From positions 62,001 to 126,000 of the forward strand of contig NZ_QQAR01000004.1 in NCBI RefSeq assembly GCF_003350375.1: a stretch of DNA of 64,000 nucleotides, given 5' to 3'. A model generated the notes under the pieces. The model saw only the letters and a program-made list of their open reading frames with translations, was not told where the DNA came from and made no database searches. Positions 15,366 through 22,842 of the stretch are shown in pieces. The first letter of the stretch is position 1; each line of letters starts with the position of its first letter. The DNA comes from Flavobacterium sp. AG291 (lineage in GTDB: Bacteria > Bacteroidota > Bacteroidia > Flavobacteriales > Flavobacteriaceae). A program made the position numbers and the translations under genes.

Positions 15366-16676
15366 TCATACAGCGACATATCCCTTATAGGTACTTACAT
15401 CTATAGTTGCTTTCAGGTCAAATAGCAGGCTGTACAATCCGAAAAATGTGCGGTTAACGTAAATAAAGTGTTTCGATCCACGATTACCATTCATTTTTCT
15501 AAGTGTTTTGTCATTCGCGAACTTTTCGCTAAGACCCGCTATAGCATCGCTGAATTTTGTATCCGAAAAATCAAAATTATCCTGTTGAAAAGGCTGAGTG
15601 AATACCGTTAGCAAGTCGTGGAACAGCGTAGAGAAAAACTCTACTTCTTTAGCTGAATCAGTTTTTTTCAGGATTTCAAGTTCGTACAGCTTATCATTAA
15701 AGAATACCGGATCATTTAGATTTTCTTTTTTAGCCAGATCAAAATAAGGCACATAAAAATCGTCAGGTATTTTTTTCATACAGCCAAAATCAATAACCAT
15801 GAGGTTCGCATCGGCATCCACCAGAAAATTCCCCGGATGCGGATCGGCATGAAAATATTTAAGCTCATGTATCTGATACATATAGAAATTCCATAGTGCC
15901 TGTCCTACTTTATTTCTTTTTTCCTGAGATGTTTCCATCTTACAGAATTCAGAAAGATGAATACCTTCCATCCAGTCCATTGTAATAATCTTCTCGCACG
16001 AAAGCTCCGGATAATATTTAGGGAATCTCAAATTCTCAATGTGAGAACAGGCTTCTCTTATCATTTCACTCTGCTTTAGTTCCAGCACATAATCGGTTTC
16101 CTCTATAAGTTTATCTTCCACTTCTTTGAAATATTCGTCCGAAGCTCCCTGAAGGTTAAACATACGTATGGCTATTGGTTTTACCAAAGCAATATCAGTA
16201 CCAATACTCTCTCTTACACCTGGATACTGTATTTTTACAGCAAGATTTTTCCCGTCTTTTTTAGCACGATGCACCTGCCCTATACTTGCAGCATTAATAG
16301 AATCGGCACTAAATTCATCAAACAGCATGTGCGCCTCCTTACCAAAATAGCTCCTGAACGTTTTCATCACCAATGGTGCCGAAAGCGGCGGTACCGAAAA
16401 CTGGCTCAGTGAAAATTTCTCCACATACGACTGGGGGAGCAAATTTTTTTCCATACTCAGCATCTGTGCCACTTTGAGCGCGCTACCTTTCAATTCTTTA
16501 AGCCCGTCATATATATCCGCAGCATTATCTTCATGCAGCTGATCTTTTGTCATCTCAGGATTAACAATTTTCTGTCCGTAATATTTAAGGTAATTCCCCC
16601 CTACCTTTGCACCAGTGGTAACCAGTTTGGTCACCCTTTCAATCTTATTTGTGGGAATAGAATCAAGCCTTTTCAT
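15366..16676 (-). CDS. ABC1/UbiB-family atypical kinase
   Basis: The 436-residue protein carries the UbiB family motifs. The N-terminal extension contains KVAQML in place of the usual KxGQ, and the Ala-rich nucleotide loop is AASIGQVH. Other landmarks are the AVKIQYPGV lysine strand, ETDYVLELKQ, HADPHPGNF and the metal-binding DFG (VIDFGCMKKI). UbiB proteins have ATPase activity linked to isoprenoid lipid or quinone metabolism. I chose the ATG at 16676, 1 base after the TAA of the TetR-type gene; a TTG at 16715 would overlap that gene by 38 bases. The tight spacing indicates one transcript and a shared role. Confidence 0.9.
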   Translation of the reverse strand: MKRLDSIPTNKIERVTKLVTTGAKVGGNYLKYYGQKIVNPEMTKDQLHEDNAADIYDGLKELKGSALKVAQMLSMEKNLLPQSYVEKFSLSQFSVPPLSAPLVMKTFRSYFGKEAHMLFDEFSADSINAASIGQVHRAKKDGKNLAVKIQYPGVRESIGTDIALVKPIAIRMFNLQGASDEYFKEVEDKLIEETDYVLELKQSEMIREACSHIENLRFPKYYPELSCEKIITMDWMEGIHLSEFCKMETSQEKRNKVGQALWNFYMYQIHELKYFHADPHPGNFLVDADANLMVIDFGCMKKIPDDFYVPYFDLAKKENLNDPVFFNDKLYELEILKKTDSAKEVEFFSTLFHDLLTVFTQPFQQDNFDFSDTKFSDAIAGLSEKFANDKTLRKMNGNRGSKHFIYVNRTFFGLYSLLFDLKATIDVSTYKGYVAV

Positions 16677-16677
16677 A

Positions 16678-17337
16678 TTATACGGTAAATTTTTCTTTCC
16701 AAACAAACTTTCCAAGGTCGAAAAGGCTGCTCAACGGACTGTTGTACACAAGGTCTGACGACGCTTTAATTGATTTTTCAATGTACACATCGGTCTTCTC
16801 AAACCCCGGTGAGGTATCTTCCATCCAAAATTTAAAGATTGATAAGAACTGTAGCCAGGCTCCTTCACTCAGCGCTCTGCCCTGAAGCTTGTTTGCCCTT
16901 TCATCACCTGCTAGTACCGGCTTTTCAAGCACCGCTTCCGCATATACTAAAAATTCAGCACGCAGTGATTTCAGTTTTTTCACATTCTTTAGTCCGAGAC
17001 CTCCCTCCTCCATCATATAGACTATAAAGCTTCTGTTAGCTGTAGCCATTTCAAAAAAGGTAAAATAGAATGCCGAAAGTTTTTCTACGCCGCCATATTC
17101 CGCATAGGCCGGCGACTGCTGCAATACATTAAGTGAATGATTAAACATTTCTGCAAAATAAAAATGCTCCAGCGAATCGAATGAAGTGAAAAATTTATAG
17201 AATTCTGCTTCGTCAAAACCGTTTTCTTTAGAAAACTTATACACTGATGCCGGCTTATGCCCATTCATCAGGCAATAATCTGAATATTTATCAATAATAT
17301 CAGATTTAGAAACTTGTATTATTTTTTTAACTGCCAT
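16678..17337 (-). CDS. TetR-like regulator paired with the UbiB kinase
   Basis: The 219-residue protein has a TetR-type N-terminal HTH (KPASVYKFSKENGFDEAEFY, about residues 28-47), followed by FFTSFDSLEHFYF, which matches the helix-4 region of the family. The rest is a helical ligand-binding domain. The HTH departs somewhat from consensus, so DNA binding is likely but not certain. It directly precedes a UbiB-family kinase in one transcription unit, which is a recurrent Bacteroidetes arrangement as far as I recall. It may respond to a lipid or quinone and regulate the pair. Confidence 0.85.
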   Translation of the reverse strand: MAVKKIIQVSKSDIIDKYSDYCLMNGHKPASVYKFSKENGFDEAEFYKFFTSFDSLEHFYFAEMFNHSLNVLQQSPAYAEYGGVEKLSAFYFTFFEMATANRSFIVYMMEEGGLGLKNVKKLKSLRAEFLVYAEAVLEKPVLAGDERANKLQGRALSEGAWLQFLSIFKFWMEDTSPGFEKTDVYIEKSIKASSDLVYNSPLSSLFDLGKFVWKEKFTV

Positions 17338-17478
17338 GGCAATAAATTTAGTCCTGACAAATTTGACCTTTTCTTAAACCTGCAGGACGGTTAATAGTTT
17401 TAAATACAGGTAAATGTACGCAAAATCCATGCTAAATCATCACAAAGTTTCATTTTTTTCTGAAATAAAAATAACTTT

Positions 17479-17520
17479 AACATTTGCCATGTTTGAAAAA
17501 TTTAACGACAAATGTCGCTA
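17479..17520. promoter_or_regulatory. Paired inverted repeats, likely antitoxin operator
   Basis: Two inverted repeats lie just upstream of the RES-Xre promoter. AACAT and ATGTT flank 5 bases (17479-17493), and CGACA and TGTCG flank AA (17506-17517) with flanking T/A matches. The second lies where the -33 element should be, as expected of an autoregulatory operator. The remainder of 17338-17567 holds no gene. Confidence 0.5.
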
Positions 17521-17537
17521 AACTAAAAATAGTTTCG

Positions 17538-17545
17538 TAACTTTG
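17538..17545 (+). promoter_or_regulatory. -7 promoter box for the RES-Xre module
   Basis: TAACTTTG is an exact TAnnTTTG match, 22 bases before the ATG at 17568, with an inverted repeat about 20 bases upstream. Confidence 0.65.
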
Positions 17546-17567
17546 TCATTATCAAACTCTGAAGCCC

Positions 17568-17996
17568 ATGGAAGCGATTGACCTTTTCAGCAACAACATC
17601 AGTTACAATGCCATTGATGATAAAAACATCATGTCGTTGATATCACTGGTACGTCAGGGAATACAATTCCCCGTGTTTGTAAACTTTATGGAAAAAAGCC
17701 CGTTCGACCTTGCCGAATGGTCAGGCTTTTTGCATGTTTCTGAGCGCACTATGCAACGCTACAAAAAAGAAGAGCGCACCTTTGATGCCCTTCAGTCAGA
17801 AAAGATAGTAGAGATAGCTCTTTTGTACAAAAAAGGAATAGAAGTTTTTGGCAACAGCCATAACTTTGATACTTGGTTAAACACCCAAAATCTTGCACTT
17901 GGCAAAATAAAACCAAAAGAGCTTTTTGACAGCTCTTTCGGGATAGGCCTTCTTAAAGATGAGCTTATAAGAATAGAACACGGGGTGCTGGCATGA
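17568..17996 (+). CDS. Xre/MbcA/ParS-type antitoxin
   Basis: The 142-residue antitoxin belongs to a type II RES-Xre module. The N-terminal half contains an Xre-like helix-turn-helix (FDLAEWSGFLHVSERTMQRYKKE, about 46-68). The C-terminal DUF2384/MbcA-ParS domain (about 90-140) has EVFGNSHNFDTWLNTQN and ends with the conserved GLLKDELIRIEHGVLA, the region that binds and blocks the toxin active site. It precedes the toxin gene with an ATGA overlap, the usual order in this family. The inverted repeats at 17479-17520 are probably its autoregulatory operator. Confidence 0.92.
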   Translation: MEAIDLFSNNISYNAIDDKNIMSLISLVRQGIQFPVFVNFMEKSPFDLAEWSGFLHVSERTMQRYKKEERTFDALQSEKIVEIALLYKKGIEVFGNSHNFDTWLNTQNLALGKIKPKELFDSSFGIGLLKDELIRIEHGVLA

Positions 17997-18454
17997 TAGT
18001 TTTCCGACTGAGCAAAGAAGTATACGCCAATGATCTTAGCGGACGCGGTGCCGAAAAAGCAGGTGGCCGCTGGAACAGCAAAGGTACAGCAATGCTATAC
18101 ACCAGTGAATCGCGTGCGCTTTGCACTACAGAAATCGCTGTACATACCCCCCTTGGCATATTGCCAATAGATTATGTACTCATTGCGATTGAGATTCCCA
18201 ACACGGTACAGATTACTGAGATAAAACCTCCTGCCCTTCCTGAGAACTGGAAATCGCTCCCTCACGCCCATTCAACACAGGAAATAGGAGATGCATTCGT
18301 AACTCAAGAAAAAACAGCCGTACTCAAAGTACCTTCAGCAGTAGTACAGGGCGAATTCAATTACCTCATCAATCCATCACACAAAGATTTTAAAAAAATC
18401 AAAGTAAAGCTTATTGAGCCTTTTGATTTTGATGAGAGACTTTTTATAAGATAA
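17993..18454 (+). CDS. RES-domain toxin (NAD+-degrading type)
   Basis: The 153-residue RES-domain protein carries the conserved Arg in GRGAEKAGGRWNSKG (Arg26 region), the Tyr/Glu segment in MLYTSESRALCTTEI, and the Ser-containing GEFNYLINPSH. Characterised RES toxins (for example MbcT) have an ADP-ribosyltransferase-like fold and deplete NAD+ in the cytoplasm. The length is normal and all key residues are present, so it appears intact. Its ATG overlaps the antitoxin stop by 4 bases, giving coupled translation. An AraC-family gene begins 11 bases later, which may be read through from the same promoter. Confidence 0.93.
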   Translation: MIVFRLSKEVYANDLSGRGAEKAGGRWNSKGTAMLYTSESRALCTTEIAVHTPLGILPIDYVLIAIEIPNTVQITEIKPPALPENWKSLPHAHSTQEIGDAFVTQEKTAVLKVPSAVVQGEFNYLINPSHKDFKKIKVKLIEPFDFDERLFIR

Positions 18455-18465
18455 CAAACTCAGCA

Positions 18466-19293
18466 ATGGACCAGTTATTTAAAATATACCGCCTTACACC
18501 CGAAGAAACCCTTCGCATTGCGACATTGCCTAACAATCCGCACAATCACGACTACGAAGAACTTATCATAGCAATGGAAGGCGAACTGGAACATTTTATA
18601 GACTTTGATACCAACACCTACGCAGCGCCTTTTGTAAGCTTTATTACTAAAGGAAAAGTACACAGGGTAAAACCGGCACTAAAAGATGGTAAATGCGATA
18701 TGTGGGTAGTGCGGTTTAAAAGCGAATTCATTCCCGAAATTACTTTTAGCCTTTATTCATTTTACCATAACTACGCTACTATTACAACCCAAAAAGACGA
18801 CTGTTTTAATCGCCTGGTTACACTTTGTGAAATGATGGACAAGGAATACGGCATTCCTCAACCCAATCTCTCTATCATAAAACACCTGCTTTCGGCACTG
18901 TTCATGATGATTGAGAATGAAAGGAAAAAAGCGGATGCTGAAAATGACCTTCTAAAGACGAACAGCATTACCTTTAAAAACTTCCTTGCTTTGCTTGAAA
19001 ATAATTTCAGGAGGCCGGAGGGTGTAGACTTCTATGCCGAAAAGCTGTTTATGTCAGCACGAAACCTTAACCTCATCTGCCAGCAGATCATGCAAAAAAG
19101 CGTATCGGAACTTATAGAAACCCGAAAACTTATTGAAGCAAAAAACCTGCTTATTTATACTGACAAAACAGTTTCTGAAATAGGTTTTGAACTGGGATAT
19201 AACGAGAAAGCCTACTTTACAAGGGTATTTAAAAAGCGTACGGGCCAGACTCCTACCAAGTTTAAGGAAGCTATGCAAAAGCTCATTTCCTGA
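18466..19293 (+). CDS. AraC-family transcriptional regulator
   Basis: The 275-residue regulator has an N-terminal cupin domain with the metal-type motif NNPHNHDYEELIIAMEG (about 24-40). A C-terminal AraC DNA-binding domain spans about 170-272, ending KTVSEIGFELGYNEKAYFTR then VFKKRTGQTPTKFKEAM. It starts 11 bases after the RES toxin stop but probably belongs functionally with the dioxygenase-esterase pair that starts 84 bases after it. The ligand is unknown. Confidence 0.92.
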   Translation: MDQLFKIYRLTPEETLRIATLPNNPHNHDYEELIIAMEGELEHFIDFDTNTYAAPFVSFITKGKVHRVKPALKDGKCDMWVVRFKSEFIPEITFSLYSFYHNYATITTQKDDCFNRLVTLCEMMDKEYGIPQPNLSIIKHLLSALFMMIENERKKADAENDLLKTNSITFKNFLALLENNFRRPEGVDFYAEKLFMSARNLNLICQQIMQKSVSELIETRKLIEAKNLLIYTDKTVSEIGFELGYNEKAYFTRVFKKRTGQTPTKFKEAMQKLIS

Positions 19294-19344
19294 TTGTACC
19301 ACCTTTTTACCTAAAACTGTTACCCGCTGCACGACAGTATTGCT

Positions 19345-19352
19345 GAACTTTG
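19345..19352 (+). promoter_or_regulatory. Near-consensus -7 box for the dioxygenase operon
   Basis: GAACTTTG has one mismatch to TAnnTTTG. It ends 25 bases before the ATG at 19378, consistent with the leader lengths of other genes here. Confidence 0.4.
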
Positions 19353-19377
19353 TAGTATTATTTTAAGGATTATCATT

Positions 19378-20268
19378 ATGGATCGCAAACAGTTTTTACA
19401 GAGCATAACAGCATTGCCATTTGCAGGCGCAGGATTAATGGGCCTTAGCGAATTAGGAAAACTATCCCAAAATATAGAAAATAAAGGCGTTACCATGCCG
19501 GCCCTGTTTTTAGGACATGGCAGCCCTATGAATGCCATTGAAGAAAATGAATTTGTTGCCAACTTCAGGAAAATTGCCAAACAAATACCCGAGCCTACCG
19601 CCATACTGTGTGTATCGGCACACTGGGAAACAAGAGGAACCTTTGTAACTGCAATGCAGAATCCGCCAACAATACACGATTTTGGAGGATTCCCTAAAGC
19701 ACTTTTTGATGTACAGTATCCGGCTCCCGGAAGCCCTGAATTGGCAAAACAAACGCAACAGCTTGTTACCTCTGCCCATGTAGAACTGGATGATAAATGG
19801 GGACTGGATCACGGTGCATGGTCGGTTATAAAACACCTGTACCCTAATGCCAATATACCTACAATACAATTCAGCATCGACTATACCAAACCGCCGCAAT
19901 ACCATTACGAATTAGGTAAAGAGCTTGCAGCATTGCGTAAAAAAGGCGTGCTTATCATAGGTAGCGGTAACATAGTACACAACCTGAGGATGCTGGACTG
20001 GAAGAACATCCACACTGACAACTTTGGTTTCGATTGGGCTTTTGAAGCCGACAATAAAATTAAAGAGTATATAAAATCGGGCGACCACAAATCGCTCATC
20101 AATTTCGCTTCCCAGGGAAGAGCATTTGAACTGGCTATCCCATCGCCGGAACATTACTTGCCTTTATTATACACACTTGCCCTAAAAGGAGAAAACGAAG
20201 ACATAAGTATCTTTAACGACAAGGCAGTAGGAGGCTCACTAACCATGACTTCCGTTAAGATAGGATAA
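19378..20268 (+). CDS. ygiD: Class III extradiol dioxygenase, YgiD family
   Basis: The 296-residue protein is of the LigB-like 4,5-DOPA-extradiol dioxygenase type, cleaving catechol rings with a metal centre. Visible motifs are LGHGSPMNAI (His47), VSAHWETRG (His82), HDFGGFP, DHGAWSVI and GSGNIVHNL. The N-terminus (MDRKQFLQSITALPFAGAGL) is a hydrophobic leader with RK instead of a twin arginine. It could be an imperfect Tat signal or simply a flavobacterial extension. The physiological substrate is uncertain. A carboxylesterase gene begins 1 base after its stop, and an AraC regulator lies upstream. Confidence 0.9.
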   Translation: MDRKQFLQSITALPFAGAGLMGLSELGKLSQNIENKGVTMPALFLGHGSPMNAIEENEFVANFRKIAKQIPEPTAILCVSAHWETRGTFVTAMQNPPTIHDFGGFPKALFDVQYPAPGSPELAKQTQQLVTSAHVELDDKWGLDHGAWSVIKHLYPNANIPTIQFSIDYTKPPQYHYELGKELAALRKKGVLIIGSGNIVHNLRMLDWKNIHTDNFGFDWAFEADNKIKEYIKSGDHKSLINFASQGRAFELAIPSPEHYLPLLYTLALKGENEDISIFNDKAVGGSLTMTSVKIG

Positions 20269-20269
20269 C

Positions 20270-20977
20270 ATGAAAGCTACACTAACTTTACTCTTAACAT
20301 TAATGACCATGACATTACAGAGCCAGGAAAAGGCTTCACTTCACTATATGGTTCGTGAGCCAAAAATAAAATCTGCTCACGCTCCTGTTATCATACTCAT
20401 GCATGGGGTAGGCAGTAATGAACACGATCTTTTTAGCCTTGCCAATCAGTTTCCTGATAACTTCCTTGTTATATCCGCACGCGGACCGCTTACCCTAAGC
20501 ACAGGAAGATATGCTTGGTTCCATGTTGATTTCGCAACCGGAAAACCTGTGATCAATTTTGAAGAACAGGAAAAAAGCCGCCAGCTTATTGCAAAGTTTA
20601 TAGGTGAAATGAAAGCAAAATACAGCTTTGACGAAAAGAATATTTTTCTGGGTGGTTTCAGCCAGGGAGGCATTATGTCCTACAGCGTTGCGCTTACCAA
20701 TCCGGGACTGGTAAAAGGCATTGCCGTAATGAGTGGCAGGCTTTTGCAGGAAATACACCCAATGGTGCAACCCTCTGAAGAACTAAAAAAACTGAACGTC
20801 TTTATCTCACACGGCATTGAAGATGAGCTGCTGACCATTGACTATGCCCGCGATGCCAAACAATGGCTGGAAAATAAAGGCATTACACCAGAATATCATG
20901 AATACCATGCCGCACATCAGCTTCTGCCACAAATGACTGCTGATATGCTAAAATGGCTTCGTAAAACGTCTATTTAA
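20270..20977 (+). CDS. Carboxylesterase / phospholipase-family hydrolase
   Basis: The 235-residue alpha/beta hydrolase belongs to the phospholipase/carboxylesterase family (YpfH/MhqD-like). A signal peptide (MKATLTLLLTLMTMTLQSQ) is present, so unlike most relatives it should be exported. Motifs are LMHGVGSNEHDLF (oxyanion loop), GGFSQGG (nucleophile Ser131), HGIEDELL (Asp) and a late His in AAHQLLPQM. It begins 1 base after the dioxygenase stop, so the two are co-translated. The pairing recalls the dioxygenase-plus-hydrolase sets that detoxify quinones in Bacillus (mhq genes). That parallel is functional inference only. Confidence 0.88.
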   Translation: MKATLTLLLTLMTMTLQSQEKASLHYMVREPKIKSAHAPVIILMHGVGSNEHDLFSLANQFPDNFLVISARGPLTLSTGRYAWFHVDFATGKPVINFEEQEKSRQLIAKFIGEMKAKYSFDEKNIFLGGFSQGGIMSYSVALTNPGLVKGIAVMSGRLLQEIHPMVQPSEELKKLNVFISHGIEDELLTIDYARDAKQWLENKGITPEYHEYHAAHQLLPQMTADMLKWLRKTSI

Positions 20978-20985
20978 CCACCCTG

Positions 20986-21012
20986 TCCCCTTTTGCATTT
21001 ATGCGGAGGGGA
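20986..21012. terminator. Hairpin between convergent genes
   Basis: A nested stem: CCCC with GGGG on the outside and GCAT with ATGC inside, centred at about 20999. It lies between two convergent stop codons and could terminate both. Confidence 0.6.
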
Positions 21013-21019
21013 TTCTTAT

Positions 21020-22633
21020 TTAGATCTTTACGAATTCAAGATTTTTAACTCTTACATGATTGAGTGCAAATCCCATAACCTCATTATTATTACGATGAAA
21101 TGTCAATACTATTGAAGGCCCAATATAAACAGTATCTTCCTCTATCACCGAAACCTGTTTAGGGTTCTGCCCATTCAAACTGTAAAATAACTTCCCCTTT
21201 TGCTGAGAAAAAGTATACTTTGCATTTAATGAGCTGCAAAAATAGCTTCCTTCAAAACGGCTAAAATCAGGGAAATCATAATTTTCTGCACGTTTAAAAG
21301 GCATTGTCTCTCCTTCTTGAGTCAGTTTCATAGTCTGCGCCTTACCATTGATTATATCCTCAAATAAAAAATCAGCACCCGCCTGAGCTAAGGTAAAAGA
21401 ATTCTGTCCCGTTGCTGGGATATCATAGTTGGAGCCATCCCAGAATTGCAAAGCATGTATTGCGTTTTCGGCCACAGTAATTTCAAACAGCATTCCTTCA
21501 GCCTCATAAACACCTGAATATTGTTCTATTTTTTCACCCGGCACCTTTACAACTACAGGTTTTTCTACTGCCGGCCATGAATATTTGAACCCGAAAAGCT
21601 GGCTGGTAATAGCCTTCTGCATACTCATAACATTAAAGTCTCCTCTATTGGTAAAAACAATGATATCAACATTTTCATCAGGAAAATAACTCATATCAGA
21701 ATGGTAACCATCCAGATCACCGCCATGATGAATAGCCTTTTTACCATTCAAAGCCTGAAAAAACAAGGCGTTCGAATAATACACCTCTTTACCGATTGTA
21801 TACTTTTGACCGTTTAGCATAGCAGCCCAAAAAGCGACTCCAAGCACTTTTTTACTCTGCATTTCAAAAAGCCATTTTAGCATATCGCTCGTTGTGGAAA
21901 ACATTCCACTTCCTCCTGGTACTCCCGTATCCTTATCAATTTCTATGTATGTAACATCATCCATCTTATAACCTATAGCAGCATTCCTTAGTGTTGCAAC
22001 CCCACGGTGATAATGGGTATCTTTCATCTTTAAAGGCTTAAAGATATTCTTCTCCGCAAACTTACTTATAGGCATTCCCGACACCTGCTCAACAATCTGA
22101 ACAAGGCACCAGTAGTTAGAGTTACTATAACTCCATTCCGTTCCGGGTTCAAAATTTAAAGGAGTTGCTTTTAGCATTTTCCTTATATCATTATTCGACA
22201 GTACATCTATCTCCTTACCTCCCATCCAGAATGCCGTGCGGTAATCCACCAGTCCGGCTGTGTGGTTCAGCAGATCCTGAACGGTTATCTTTTGCGCATA
22301 TTCAGGAAAATCCGGAAAATATTTCGATAGCTTATCATCAAGCTTCAGTTTGCCTTTTTGCGAAAGCATAACAATACAGGCAGCCGTAAACTGCTTGGTA
22401 TCGGAAGCAAGATTAAATAAGGTTTTGTTATTTATCAGTTCACCTTTGGCGATATTAGCATAACCACCGCTTTTTTGGTAAATGACTTTGCCATCCTTAC
22501 TAACCAATACAGTTACACCCGGTGAGCCAGGTTTGTTATAGGATGCCAAAACCGAATCGGCTACTTTAAAATTGTATTGGGAATAAACTGAAAAGGAAAA
22601 TATAAAAAGGAAAAGGGTAACTATTTTTTTCAT
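21020..22633 (-). CDS. Serine hydrolase, class C beta-lactamase family
   Basis: The 537-residue exported protein has a signal peptide (MKKIVTLFLFIFSFSVYSQ), a beta-lactamase/DD-peptidase-fold domain (about 25-360) and a C-terminal beta domain of about 170 residues. The catalytic triad motifs are SDTK (Ser77-Lys80), YSN (169-171) and HHGG in place of KTG. This is the pattern of class C-like esterases, D-amino peptidases and penicillin-binding-like hydrolases. It should act in the periplasm, with substrate unknown and no specific support for antibiotic resistance. It is monocistronic and faces the esterase gene. Confidence 0.9.
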   Translation of the reverse strand: MKKIVTLFLFIFSFSVYSQYNFKVADSVLASYNKPGSPGVTVLVSKDGKVIYQKSGGYANIAKGELINNKTLFNLASDTKQFTAACIVMLSQKGKLKLDDKLSKYFPDFPEYAQKITVQDLLNHTAGLVDYRTAFWMGGKEIDVLSNNDIRKMLKATPLNFEPGTEWSYSNSNYWCLVQIVEQVSGMPISKFAEKNIFKPLKMKDTHYHRGVATLRNAAIGYKMDDVTYIEIDKDTGVPGGSGMFSTTSDMLKWLFEMQSKKVLGVAFWAAMLNGQKYTIGKEVYYSNALFFQALNGKKAIHHGGDLDGYHSDMSYFPDENVDIIVFTNRGDFNVMSMQKAITSQLFGFKYSWPAVEKPVVVKVPGEKIEQYSGVYEAEGMLFEITVAENAIHALQFWDGSNYDIPATGQNSFTLAQAGADFLFEDIINGKAQTMKLTQEGETMPFKRAENYDFPDFSRFEGSYFCSSLNAKYTFSQQKGKLFYSLNGQNPKQVSVIEEDTVYIGPSIVLTFHRNNNEVMGFALNHVRVKNLEFVKI

Positions 22634-22787
22634 TGGTAGTGTGTAGGAAAATTAATCTGTTTGCGAATATAAAAAAATATGCCAACTTAAAAACAAAATC
22701 ACCCTTTAACTGTAACCAAAAACATTACATAATAAAAACTAAAAAAGAAACATTACTTTGCAAACTTCTGAATTTCAAACTTTTGAC

Positions 22788-22842
22788 TAAGTGTAATTTT
22801 ACGCACGAAAATGGCGTTTTGAGAGCAAAAAGCGTAATATTA
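22788..22842. other. Nested hairpin after the COG2509 gene
   Basis: An outer stem, TAATTTTACGC with GCGTAATATTA (one mismatch), encloses an inner GC-TTTT / AAAA-GC pairing. It overlaps the TAG stop of the minus-strand flavoprotein gene and may be its terminator, but no T tract follows. Confidence 0.35.

Noticed and set aside
16677..16715. TTG at 16715 as the start of the UbiB-like kinase
   Set aside because: It would overlap the regulator gene by 38 bases, while the ATG at 16676 follows its stop codon directly.
21020..22633. Serine hydrolase as an antibiotic-resistance beta-lactamase
   Set aside because: It has the HxG-type third motif and an extra C-terminal domain, more typical of esterases or peptidases in this superfamily; the sequence does not support resistance.
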